Below are positions 6,799 to 14,579 of a stretch of DNA of 14,764 bases, in pieces; the stretch's first letter is position 1; every line of letters starts with the position of its first letter. The position numbers and the translations under genes are program-made. The notes below the pieces were generated by a model. The model had not been told where the DNA came from. It saw only the letters and a list, made by a program, of their open reading frames with translations, and searched no databases. The stretch is from CATOSD01 sp034422735 (lineage in GTDB: Bacteria; Chloroflexota; Dehalococcoidia; Lucifugimonadales; CATOSD01): positions 1-14,764 of the forward strand of contig DAOUJL010000038.1 of assembly GCA_034422735.1 (NCBI GenBank). Direction: 5' to 3'.

Positions 6799-7607
6799 GC
6801 AGTCCGATTTCTACCGTCGCCGGAGTCCTGGACCGCTACCTGGAAGGCGAGAGCTTTCTTCACAAAGCCGACGCGCGCGTCAAGCTAGTGGCCGCGCTCG
6901 GCTTCATCTTCGCCACCACATCGGTGCCGCCCGGCAAGTGGCCCGCGTTCGCCGTTATGGTGGCGCTGGTGTGGCTTGCCGCGGCCCTCTCCGGTGTAGG
7001 TTTGGTTCGTGTCTTCTTTCGCTCGCTGGTGGCGCTGCCGTTCATCCTCATTGCGCTGCCCACGGTGTTCACCAAACCCGGCGAGCCGCTGTTCGACCTG
7101 TCGTTGGGGCTGTTTACGCTGACGGGCACCGTCGAGGGCCTGGAGTTCTTCGCCAGCGTCCTGATAAAGTCCTGGGCGAGCGTGACCGCAGCCGTGGTGC
7201 TCACGTCTACGACTCCCGCGTTGCAGTTGCTAGCGTCGCTTAGGGCGCTCAAGATTCCGCAGATTCTGGTGGTCGTCGTGATGCTCATGTATCGGTACCT
7301 GTTCGTCCTCGTCGACGAGGCGCAGCGCATGTTGCGTTCCCGCGCTGCCCGCAGCGCCAGCGTGGGTAGAGGTTCCGGCGGCTCGGTCGTATGGCGCGCC
7401 AGGGCCGCTGGTGGAATGGCGGGCTCCCTCTTCATTCGCACCATGGACCGCACAGAGCGCATCTACATGGCCATGCTCGCGCGTGGCTACGATGGCACGA
7501 TTCGGCTGCGCGAGACGCCGCCCGTGACCCGCAATGCCGTAGCGGCGACTGCGCTTGCGCTGGCAATGTTCGCCACTGTCGCCGTGGCCGCAAGGGTAGT
7601 CATATGA
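6795..7607 (+). CDS. cbiQ: ECF transporter transmembrane coupling protein CbiQ, non-ATG start
   Basis: The T-component couples the CbiO ATPase to CbiM. The protein has about 270 residues with hydrophobic segments after residue 30 and the coupling motif MLARGYDG near its C-terminus; the preceding RSRAARS is a likely first coupling helix. The frame has no ATG, GTG or TTG before an internal GTG at 6888. Starting there would delete the family-typical N-terminus VLDRYLEGESFLHKADARVK, which is clearly encoded upstream. The best start is CTG at 6795, which overlaps the cbiM stop as CTGA and suggests translational coupling. ATT at 6807 is the alternative. The 3' end overlaps cbiO as ATGA. Confidence 0.9.
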   Translation: MSSPISTVAGVLDRYLEGESFLHKADARVKLVAALGFIFATTSVPPGKWPAFAVMVALVWLAAALSGVGLVRVFFRSLVALPFILIALPTVFTKPGEPLFDLSLGLFTLTGTVEGLEFFASVLIKSWASVTAAVVLTSTTPALQLLASLRALKIPQILVVVVMLMYRYLFVLVDEAQRMLRSRAARSASVGRGSGGSVVWRARAAGGMAGSLFIRTMDRTERIYMAMLARGYDGTIRLRETPPVTRNAVAATALALAMFATVAVAARVVI

Positions 7608-8329
7608 TCGCCGAGACGTCGCTGGAGGTGCGGGACCTGCGCTTTGCCTACCCGGACGGCCGGGAGGCGCTGCGCGGCGTCAGCTTCCGCCTCGACGCCG
7701 GGGAGAAGGTGGCCATACTCGGCCCCAACGGCGCCGGCAAGTCCACGCTGCTGCTCCATCTCAACGGCCTGCTGCACGGCCACGGCGACGTGTCCGTGAT
7801 GGGCGAGCGTGTGGTCGAGGACGACAAGAAGTCGCTCGCCCGCGTCCGTTCGATGGTGGGCCTGGTGTTCCAGGACCCGGACGACCAGCTCTTTTCGCCA
7901 ACCGTCTACGACGACGTGGCGTTTGGACCCATCTACATGGGACTGCCCGAGCAGGAGATCGACGAGCGAGTCGAGACCGCGCTGGGCCAGGTCGGGCTCG
8001 AGGGCTATGGCGCGAGAATGCCGTTTCACCTGAGCGGTGGCGAGAAGAAGCGTGCGGCCATAGCGACGGTCCTCTCCATGCAGCCCAGGGTGCTGGTATT
8101 GGACGAGCCGTCCGCGGGTCTCGACCCCAGGGCGCGCCGTGGGCTGATAAGGTTGCTCGCTGGACTGGAGCAAACCGTGCTGATTACCACGCACGATATG
8201 CACATGGTCAAAGAGGCGTTTCCGCGCTCCATCATCATGGATGGCGGCCAGGTGGTGGCGGACGCCCCAACCGCCGAGATTCTGTCCGACCAGGAGTTGC
8301 TGGAGAGTCACGGCCTAGAGCTACCGTAA
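7604..8329 (+). CDS. cbiO: ECF transporter ATP-binding protein CbiO
   Basis: This 241-residue ABC ATPase powers Ni/Co uptake from the cytoplasmic face. All motifs are intact: Walker A GPNGAGKS (40-47), Q-loop Q90 in FQDPDDQLF (the DPDDQ block is typical of ECF ATPases), signature LSGGE (143-147), Walker B VLVLDEP with D167 and E168, D-loop SAGLD (170-174), and switch H197. The ATG at 7604 overlaps the cbiQ TGA as ATGA, so translation is probably coupled. The frame remains open upstream to 7391, but that stretch is cbiQ coding sequence in another frame. With one ATPase gene the importer probably uses a CbiO homodimer. Confidence 0.96.
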   Translation: MIAETSLEVRDLRFAYPDGREALRGVSFRLDAGEKVAILGPNGAGKSTLLLHLNGLLHGHGDVSVMGERVVEDDKKSLARVRSMVGLVFQDPDDQLFSPTVYDDVAFGPIYMGLPEQEIDERVETALGQVGLEGYGARMPFHLSGGEKKRAAIATVLSMQPRVLVLDEPSAGLDPRARRGLIRLLAGLEQTVLITTHDMHMVKEAFPRSIIMDGGQVVADAPTAEILSDQELLESHGLELP

Positions 8330-8339
8330 GCTCCTTCAG

Positions 8340-10154
8340 ATGAGCGACTTCGTATACCTGGTCCGATACCTCTACGCCTCGATCGGGTGGCGTCTCGCCG
8401 CGTGGCTCGGCCTGGTGGGCGCCGCGTCGCTCCTCGAGGGTATCAGCATCAGCCTGATCCTGCCGATTCTCGCGGGGTCCGACTCTACCACGGACTCCAC
8501 GCTGTACCAGGCGCTCACCGAGGGCGCCGCTCTACTGGGCCTTCCGTACAATCTCTGGGTTGCCGTGATCGGCATGGCCGCGCTCTACTCCGCGCGCACG
8601 GGCTGCATCATCCTCCAGGAGGTCGTCGCCGGCAGGATAACCGGCTCTCAGCTCGCCCGCATGAAGATCGAGCTGGTGGAGAGGGTGTTCAAGGCCGACT
8701 ACCAGCACGTGCTGGAGCGGGGCGTCAGCGCCTACACCAACGCGGCCACCATCGAGATAGGCAACGTGGCGCAGGTGCTGAACAACTGCGCGCGGTTCAT
8801 CGTCGGCGCGGCCTACACCATCGTCTACGTGGCGCTCCCGCTGGCTATCAACCCCGTCTTCACCAGCGTGGTGATCCTGGTCGGCATTCCGGGCTACTTC
8901 CTCATCAAGCGGGCTTTCGGGCTCGCCGCCAGCTACTCCGTCCGGGCGACGGCGGCCAACAGAGTCCTGCAGTCGCAGCTCGTCCAGGCCTTTGGCTCCC
9001 TCAAGTACCTCAAGTCCACGCAAGGCGGAGGCAAACTGACGCGGCGGCTCAGTGCGACCAGCACCGAGCAGGGCGATCTGGAGTACCGGCAGCGGGCTCT
9101 GAGCGCGTTTGTGAGCAACGGCGCGGAGCTGTTCTTCATGATCGTCATCGCGGCGCTGCTGGTCTACTACGTGGAGATCGCGCGCCAGGAGGTGATAGAG
9201 ATTCTCTTCATCCTCTTCATCGTGCGCCGCGGTATGAACTACGCCCTCCAGGCCCAACAATCCTTCCAGGGCTTCCTGCGCTACGTCGGCAGCGCGCGCA
9301 ACTTCCGAGAGCTGACCCGCGAGCTTTCGGACAATGAAGAGCAGGCCGCTACAGGGGGGAAAGCGCCGGACTTCGACCGTCCCATCGCTCTCGACAGCGT
9401 TACGTTCCACTACGGGGACTCCACGCCGGCCCTGGTCGACCTGTCCCTGGACATTCCTCCACGCAGTACCATTGCCTTTGTCGGCGCGTCCGGCGCGGGC
9501 AAGTCCACGCTGGCGACGCTGCTGACCGGCATCCTACCTCCAACCGCCGGCACGATGCGTGTTGGAGAAACGCCCTACGATGAGTTGGACCAGGCGGAGC
9601 TGAGGCGTCGGATCGGGTACGTGACCCAGGAGAGCATCATCTTCAGCGACACGGTGCGGAACAACATCACTCTGTGGGACGGTGATGGCCGGGAGGTGGA
9701 CGCGGCCATGCGGGATGCGGCTCTGGCAGCGGACATCGCGGAGTTCATCGAGTCGCTGCCGGACGGCTACGACACGCAGCTCGGCGAGGACGGCGTGAAC
9801 ATCTCCGGCGGGCAGCGCCAGCGCATCGCCATCGCTCGGGAGCTGTATAAGGGCGTTCCCGTCCTGATACTGGACGAGGCGACCAGTGCGCTCGACAGTG
9901 AGTCCGAGCGTGTGGTGCAGCAGAGCATCGATTCGCTGCGCGGTGACAAGACGGTCATCGTGATCGCACACCGGCTCTCGACCGTGCGCAAAGCGGACAC
10001 CATTTTTGTCCTGAAAGAAGGTCGCGTCGTCGAGCGGGGTGGCTACACGGCGCTCTACGCGCTCAACGGCGAGTTTACGCGCATGGTGGACGCGCAGTCC
10101 GCCGCGCCGGACGAGGGGAGCCGCGCCTACGGCGGGACCACCGGCTTGAACTGA
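8340..10154 (+). CDS. ABC-type exporter, fused membrane and ATPase domains (MsbA/PglK-like)
   Basis: This 604-residue half-transporter probably works as a homodimer in the inner membrane. Residues 1-330 form the membrane domain with about six hydrophobic segments (about 20-45, 72-92, 150-170, 172-192, 262-280, 285-300). The ATPase follows: Walker A GASGAGKS (382-389), Q-loop Q430, signature ISGGQ (488-492), Walker B LILDEA with D512 and E513, and H544 in AHRLSTVR. The overall look is closest to lipid, lipid-oligosaccharide or peptide exporters; the substrate is unknown. It begins 10 bases after cbiO with no clear ribosome site, so it may be read from the same transcript. A role in metal uptake is not implied, because exporters of this kind do not partner with CbiMQ. 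Confidence 0.92.
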   Translation: MSDFVYLVRYLYASIGWRLAAWLGLVGAASLLEGISISLILPILAGSDSTTDSTLYQALTEGAALLGLPYNLWVAVIGMAALYSARTGCIILQEVVAGRITGSQLARMKIELVERVFKADYQHVLERGVSAYTNAATIEIGNVAQVLNNCARFIVGAAYTIVYVALPLAINPVFTSVVILVGIPGYFLIKRAFGLAASYSVRATAANRVLQSQLVQAFGSLKYLKSTQGGGKLTRRLSATSTEQGDLEYRQRALSAFVSNGAELFFMIVIAALLVYYVEIARQEVIEILFILFIVRRGMNYALQAQQSFQGFLRYVGSARNFRELTRELSDNEEQAATGGKAPDFDRPIALDSVTFHYGDSTPALVDLSLDIPPRSTIAFVGASGAGKSTLATLLTGILPPTAGTMRVGETPYDELDQAELRRRIGYVTQESIIFSDTVRNNITLWDGDGREVDAAMRDAALAADIAEFIESLPDGYDTQLGEDGVNISGGQRQRIAIARELYKGVPVLILDEATSALDSESERVVQQSIDSLRGDKTVIVIAHRLSTVRKADTIFVLKEGRVVERGGYTALYALNGEFTRMVDAQSAAPDEGSRAYGGTTGLN

Positions 10155-10200
10155 AGGGTGCTTGGTGATACTTTCAGCCGCCTGTCAGCCAGCAACCTCC

Positions 10201-10503
10201 TCAGTCTCCTCGACAACGACGGGCTTTCTGCACGATAGAATCAATGAAGGAAGCCTTCCCCGAATTGTAGGCTGGGGGATCGTGAGCCAGCCGGGCCATC
10301 AGTTCGCGCTTCAGACGTTCGTACTGCGCGGCGCTCTCAGGATGAGAACGCAGGAAGTCACGGAATAGCAGACGGTCTATCCAGAACTCTCCGCCCCAGC
10401 GAGTCAAGTGAAGGTTGAATCTTCGCGGTTCGGCCCTTTCTTCCTCGTACAGTTCGGGCCACTGCCGGTCGTACTCTACGATTCTGTAGGATGGACTAGC
10501 CAA
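10201..10503 (-). CDS. GrpB/UPF0157 family protein with internal deletion
   Basis: The 100 residues begin like a GrpB protein (YRIVEYDRQWPELYEEER, 6-23) and jump directly to the family's C-terminal half (FNLHLTRWGGEFWIDRLLFRD, beginning at 29; RSHPESAAQYERLKREL, 52-68). The normal centre, with the conserved GSTAVPG/AKPIID region of about 70-80 residues, is missing. Normal length is about 170-180. The junction is near 10430-10437 and stays in frame. The start is TTG at 10503 with GTGAGG upstream; a TGA lies four codons further up, so no earlier start exists. It lies 50 bases downstream of the selenoprotein gene. GrpB belongs to the nucleotidyltransferase fold, and the lost part should contain the active site, so this is probably a non-functional remnant. 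Confidence 0.75.
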   Translation of the reverse strand: MASPSYRIVEYDRQWPELYEEERAEPRRFNLHLTRWGGEFWIDRLLFRDFLRSHPESAAQYERLKRELMARLAHDPPAYNSGKASFIDSIVQKARRCRGD

Positions 10504-10553
10504 GGCCGCGCCTCACTCGGTTGTACTCGAATGCCCGGTAGCGCGCCCGCCCC

Positions 10554-12245
10554 CTACCGCTCCTCGATCGCCTTCGTGGCTGAACCGTAGATGCCCCAGA
10601 AGAATTCGCTCACGTTTCCGAGGCCGCCGGCGACCGCGACGATGAAAGAGTCCGGGCTTGCGGCGATGGGCACCTCGACGTCAGGGTAGTTCTCCAGCCA
10701 CTGGAGGTCGGGGCGATCGTACCAGTTGCCTTGCTTGTCGCGCTTGATGTTGCCGTCCCCGTACATGGTCTTGAAGGGTAGGCGGGCCTCCCGGTGCAGG
10801 TAGTTGCGCACGTCGGCCTTGTCCCAGCCGGCCTGGGCGATGATGCGCGCGTGGTCGGGCGCCACGAGCAGCGTGTGCTGGGCAAGCACCTTCTTGTTGA
10901 TGGCCGGGTTGATCTTGCCGCCGGTGAGCCAGTCGCCCATGGGCGCGCTGCCGGTGAAGTGCAGCGCGGACGCCGCGCCGTCCAAGATGGTCTCCGGCAC
11001 CGTGCTGGACACGTCCACGATGGACGCCGCGCCCGAGACGGCGACCACGGTGACGGCGCTGTCCTCGGGGCTGAAGCCGGCATCGACGTGGTGGGGAGTC
11101 CAGGGGCTGGCATCCTCGTTCTCGGCGATGCACATGCTGTACTTGGTGGGCAGACCCATCGTGTTGATGTCGGCCTCTCCGGGGTAGCAGTCGCCGATGT
11201 TCATCAGTGAGAGGCGCAGGGAGCGTCCGATTACGGTGTTGGCGTAGTTGATTGCGCCCGGCCCCATTGCCGCCGTGCCGGCGTTGATGCCGATCCGCTT
11301 GGCGATGGGGCCGTTGACCAGGATGAGCGGCGCCTCCGGGACGGTGGAAACCTGCATTTCCCTCAGGATGCAGTCAGGGTCGGCGAGCGCTTCCACGGCT
11401 GCGATGAGCACCGGCAGGTGCTCGGGGCGGCAGCCGGCCATCACCGCGTTTATCGCCAGCTTCTCGACGGTGGCTATGCCGAACCCCGGCTCCATGATGG
11501 ATACGACGTCTTGGGGGTCGCGGCGTGTGCCGCCGAGCATTCGCTCCACGGCCTCCGGCGTGGGCGGCACGACGGGGAAGCCGTCGCCCCAGCCCTTATC
11601 CAGGTACAGGCTGTTCACCGCCTCGACGGTGGACAGGAAGTCGCCGCCGGAGACGGTCAGTGACCCGGCGACACCATCGGTGCGCTGGGCAGGCGCGTCC
11701 TCGCTCACAGGGTCGAGCAGTCCGCGCACGATGCCGTCGATCTGCTGGTCGATCATGTCACGAATCAGGTCGTGCTTCTGGCCGGCGACGACGTGGGGGA
11801 TGGTGACGGAGGGCAGCAGGGGCTGTCCCCAGGCGGATATGCTTGTGCGCCAGGCGGAGGAGAAGCGCTGAGCGACTACGGCGACGGCGGGCAGGCCCGC
11901 CTTCTCGACCGCGACCGTGTCGTGGGCAAGCCACGACGTGCATCCCCCTCAATCAGCGGTGGTGCCTATCACCCCCTCGCACTCCTCGGCGATGCGGTCG
12001 ACGTCCTCGTCGGAGGCGACGGTGCGGCCCCAGCCGATGGAGCCGGTGTAGTTGCGGAAGCGCACGTCCGGGAATCGCTGGCGTATGAGCTCGGATACGC
12101 GGGATAGGACCACGTCTCCGCCGGACTTCTGGTTCCAATAGAGGCCGATGGTCTTCCCGTTGAGGGTGTCCAGCCGCGGCGCGGGACGCACCGTCATGCC
12201 GGTGTACTTGGATGCGACGGGGTTGAGAACTTCGATGGTTGGCAT
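10554..12245 (-). CDS. UGSC-like selenoprotein fused to a domain of unknown function (TGA 11949-11951 read as Sec)
   Basis: Read through the single in-frame TGA, this gene gives 563 residues. The start is ATG at 12245 with AAGGAG 5 bases upstream (12251-12256). Residues 1 to about 175 are UGSC-like: GKTIGLYWNQKSGGD (30-44), VIGTTAD (92-98), then U99-G100-G101-C102 and TSWLAHDTVAVEKAGLPAV. In the recalled UGSC family, [CU]-G-S-C followed by a VHD-like block is the invariant core, so U99/C102 should be a redox pair. About 202-563 forms a second domain (LYLDKGWGDGFPVVPPTPEAV, ENEDASPW, GGKINPAINKKVLAQH). It matches a widespread family of uncharacterised proteins that I remember only as hypothetical; its cysteines are C272, C292, C353 and C372. 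Both parts are soluble with no signal peptide. A plain stop would leave 98 residues lacking the centre, plus a headless 400-codon frame whose first ATG has no good ribosome site. The function is unknown. Confidence 0.85.
11919..11937 (-). promoter_or_regulatory. Candidate bacterial SECIS hairpin
   Basis: On the mRNA sense strand: GUCGUGG-CUUGC-CCACGAC, a perfect 7-bp stem with a 5-nt loop. It begins exactly 11 nt after the UGA, the distance known for the E. coli fdhF upper stem-loop. The loop holds UUG rather than the GGU of E. coli. Bacterial SECIS elements vary, and SelB binding cannot be judged from sequence alone. It lies within the coding sequence, as bacterial SECIS elements do. Confidence 0.65.
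11949..11951 (-). other. In-frame TGA, probable selenocysteine codon (residue 99)
   Basis: On the minus strand the codons run GAT-TGA-GGG-GGA-TGC-ACG, giving D-U-G-G-C-T. The 98 codons before and the 464 codons after are open in the same frame and both read as one conserved domain across the TGA. The position is that of the reactive Cys/Sec in the UGSC family, with a partner cysteine three residues later. A sequencing error or nonsense mutation is the alternative. Confidence 0.85.
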
Positions 12246-12518
12246 GGCCTCTCCTTCCGTTTACCTGGAGCGCGCCCAGCTTCGTGGTCGCCCGTGTGCC
12301 GCTAACCTTGCCTTGTGCCTCGCGCGGTGTCAAGTGCGGAGGCCGCGGGGCGGACCACCGGCTAGGTGAGGGGCTAACGGGACGAATCCACACCGATGTT
12401 TCGCTGTAGTCACATGCGGGCATGGGTGTATACTACGCTCCCGCACTGGCGTTCAGCCTCTCACGCTCCCCCGTGCGCCCCAAGCCTTCGGTCGATGTCC
12501 GGCTGCTGGAGATTCGGC
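12246..12518. promoter_or_regulatory. Divergent intergenic region of selenoprotein and MFS genes
   Basis: The 273 bases contain no gene I can support. Leftward, a perfect TTGACA (12333-12328, minus strand) could be a -35 box for the selenoprotein gene, but at 17 bp spacing the -10 is poor (CAAGGT). Rightward, TATACT (12429-12434) is a good -10 for the MFS gene, though no clear -35 stands 16-18 bases before it. The AAGGAG at 12251-12256 is the selenoprotein's ribosome site. Confidence 0.4.
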
Positions 12519-13742
12519 GTGGCCTCTTTGCTGAGCGGCTCCGGTTGGGCCCGCTCATTTCGATACAGGGACTTCAGGCTGCTCTGGGCGGCCTCGTTCT
12601 TTCATTCTCTCTGCATGGGAATGGACCACGTGGCCCTGGGCTGGCTTGTGCTGGACATGACCGACTCGCCGTTCATGGTCGGCGTGGGGTCCGCCGCGCG
12701 CATCGCCCCCTTCTTCTTTCTGGGCATCCTGTCCGGCGCGGTGTCCGATCGGGTCGACAGGCGCAACTTTCTCAGGGTCATCGCGTGGGTGGGCGGCGTC
12801 ATTTCGGGCGCGATGGCGCTGATGCTGCTCATGGATGCGGAGAAGGTGTGGTACGTCGTCGCGCTGGCGGCCGCCTCCGGTTGCTTCTGGGCGTTCCTGA
12901 TGACCGCGAGGCACGCCTACGTCTACGACATAGTGGGCGCCGAACACGCGATGAACGGGCTTGCGCTCAGCTCGATGAACCAGCGGATCGGCGGAGTGCT
13001 GGGCGCGCTGTTCGCGGGGAGTTTCATCGCCGCCTGGGGACTCGGATACCAGTACGCGGTCATCTGCGCGTGCTATCTCGCCGCCGCGACGCTCATGCTG
13101 ACGCTGCGCAGCGCGGGCGAGGCGGCCCCCGCCCGCCGCGAGTCCGTCCTGCAAAACCTGGCGGGCTACGTCCAGGTGCTGCGGCAGAACAGCATTCTGC
13201 GCTCGATGATGTTCATGACCGCGATTACGGAGGTGTTTGGGTTCACCCATCAGAGCGTGCTGCCGGTGTTCGCTCGGGACGTGCTCGAAGTGGGAGCGAC
13301 CGGCTTCGGGGTGATGTCCGCGGTGCGGCAGGGGGGAGGAATGCTCGCGCTGGTGCTCCTCGCAGCCGTGGGCAATTTCAACCGCAAGGGGCTTGCGGCG
13401 TTCATCATCGTGGCCGGGTTCGGACTGGGGCAGATGGCCTTCTATCTCACCACCAACCTCATGGCCTTCCTGGTGATTCTGGCGTTCATCAACGCGTGCG
13501 CCTCGGCTTCCGACATAATCTACAGGACGATTATGCAGTCCAACGTGTCCAACGAGGAGAGGGGACGGGCCATGGGGTCCTGGACGCTCAGCATCGGCAT
13601 GGCGCCGGTGGGACACCTGGGCATCGGCGCGATGGCGGGCGCGTTGGGAGCGCAGGGCGCGCTGCTGGTCAACGGCGGCATACTGGCGTTTCTCGCCGTG
13701 ACCTCGGCGGTGGCGTTGCCCCGGATCCGGCGGCTGCCGTGA
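12519..13742 (+). CDS. MFS transporter (MFS_3/EntS-like exporter group)
   Basis: This membrane protein of about 407 residues has some 11-12 hydrophobic helices and no hydrophilic domain. Its N-terminus ARSFRYRDFRLLWAASFF and the loop GAVSDRVDRRNFL (the MFS motif-A position between helices 2 and 3, about 71-83) are typical of the drug/siderophore exporter-like MFS_3 group. The frame is open to an ATG at 12396, and an ATG at 12495 is also possible. I prefer GTG 12519 because GGAG stands 7 bases before it (12508-12511) and the residues before it do not look like an MFS N-terminus. The substrate is unknown. It is divergent from the selenoprotein gene and ends 3 bases from the convergent hydratase gene. 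Confidence 0.88.
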   Translation: MASLLSGSGWARSFRYRDFRLLWAASFFHSLCMGMDHVALGWLVLDMTDSPFMVGVGSAARIAPFFFLGILSGAVSDRVDRRNFLRVIAWVGGVISGAMALMLLMDAEKVWYVVALAAASGCFWAFLMTARHAYVYDIVGAEHAMNGLALSSMNQRIGGVLGALFAGSFIAAWGLGYQYAVICACYLAAATLMLTLRSAGEAAPARRESVLQNLAGYVQVLRQNSILRSMMFMTAITEVFGFTHQSVLPVFARDVLEVGATGFGVMSAVRQGGGMLALVLLAAVGNFNRKGLAAFIIVAGFGLGQMAFYLTTNLMAFLVILAFINACASASDIIYRTIMQSNVSNEERGRAMGSWTLSIGMAPVGHLGIGAMAGALGAQGALLVNGGILAFLAVTSAVALPRIRRLP

Positions 13743-13745
13743 AGC

Positions 13746-14537
13746 TCAGGCGGGGCGCTCGGCTATCTCGACCTCTACCTGGCCGAGCGTCCCGAAGTCG
13801 GCGGTTAAGCGGTCGGCGTGGGATGCTGGGGTTATCCCCGTGCAGGTGCCGGTCGTGACTACCTGGCCCGCCTCTATCGACTCGCCCCTGCGGGAGAGGT
13901 GGTTGGCGGTCCAGAGGAGCACGAGCAGGGGGTCGCCCAGGGCGTTCGCCCCGACTCCCTCGGCCGCCGGCGCGTCGTTCCTGTAGAGGCGCACGCGGTG
14001 CGTCTTGGCGTCCATCGCGCGCCAGTCGGCCCGCTCCGGGCCGTGGACGAAGGCGGTGTGCGCGGACATGTCCGCGATCAGGCGTAGCTGTCCGATGCCG
14101 CTCAGACCGTCCTCGAAGCGGCCGCCGACTGCCTCTATGGCGGGAAGTACGCTGCCCACGGCCTCGAGCACCTCGTCCAGGTCGTAGGCCGCGGACCGGG
14201 CGGGCAGGCCGCGGGAAAATCGGAACGCGAACTCGCACTCCACGCCGGCGCTCTGGCCCGGGAAGACGTTCACGACGGCCGGGCTTCCGAAGCAGAAGGG
14301 CGTGTGCATCGGGGCCGTAACCGGACCGTCGGCGTCGAGGCTGCGCTGCGCGGCCTCGCTTGTCGCGCCGACCTTCCAGCCGAAGCGCGGCGCGGACGTC
14401 CGCGCCTCTATCATGTGCTGGACACGGTAGGCATCCTCCGCCGACGCCAGTCCGGCCGCTGCCGAGACCGGTGCATGACCGCCCGACGTTCGCGCTTGCC
14501 ACAGTGCATCGGCCAACGTTTCCAGTGTGCCGCTCAA
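13746..14537 (-). CDS. 2-keto-4-pentenoate hydratase-like protein (FAH superfamily)
   Basis: This 263-residue cytoplasmic enzyme belongs to the MhpD/hydratase-decarboxylase group, which hydrates 2-hydroxypenta-2,4-dienoate or decarboxylates related 2-oxo acids in meta-cleavage pathways. Visible active-site parts are K55 in FGWKVGATS, the metal ligands E100 and E102 in GVECEFAF, and E135 in LPAIEAVGGRF. The spacing agrees with K60/E106/E108/E139 recalled for E. coli MhpD. The start is a TTG at 14537, well supported by GGAGG seven bases upstream (14545-14549); no ATG lies nearby. No aromatic-ring dioxygenase gene is in the window, so the exact substrate is open. The gene is convergent with the MFS gene, and its leader contains the palindrome at 14557-14579. 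Confidence 0.9.
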   Translation of the reverse strand: MSGTLETLADALWQARTSGGHAPVSAAAGLASAEDAYRVQHMIEARTSAPRFGWKVGATSEAAQRSLDADGPVTAPMHTPFCFGSPAVVNVFPGQSAGVECEFAFRFSRGLPARSAAYDLDEVLEAVGSVLPAIEAVGGRFEDGLSGIGQLRLIADMSAHTAFVHGPERADWRAMDAKTHRVRLYRNDAPAAEGVGANALGDPLLVLLWTANHLSRRGESIEAGQVVTTGTCTGITPASHADRLTADFGTLGQVEVEIAERPA

Positions 14538-14556
14538 ATCTTCACCTCCATCCTAA

Positions 14557-14579
14557 CCTTCCCCCTGCGAGGGGGAAGG
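14557..14579. repeat. REP-like palindrome
   Basis: CCTTCCCCC-TGCGA-GGGGGAAGG: a perfect 9-bp stem with a 5-nt loop, 20 bases upstream of the hydratase TTG and inside its leader. There is no T-tract on either strand, so it is not an evident terminator. It looks like a small mobile or dispersed repeat; other copies would have to be found in the genome. Confidence 0.55.

Noticed and set aside
6888..6890. GTG as start of cbiQ
   Set aside because: It would remove the conserved CbiQ N-terminus that is plainly encoded upstream in the same frame.
11757..11948. The stretch between the 98-codon and 400-codon frames as an intergenic region or as a nonsense-mutated pseudogene
   Set aside because: The 64 codons are open, in the same frame, and continue the UGSC-like domain (GGCTSWLAHD onward). 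The TGA falls exactly on the redox position and has a hairpin at the SECIS distance.
12555..13616. Long antisense open frame opposite the MFS gene
   Set aside because: The His/Arg/Glu-rich composition without domains and full overlap with a clear membrane protein mark it as a shadow.
14557..14579. Palindrome as a rho-independent terminator
   Set aside because: No T-tract follows on either strand, and it lies upstream of the hydratase start, not after a gene.
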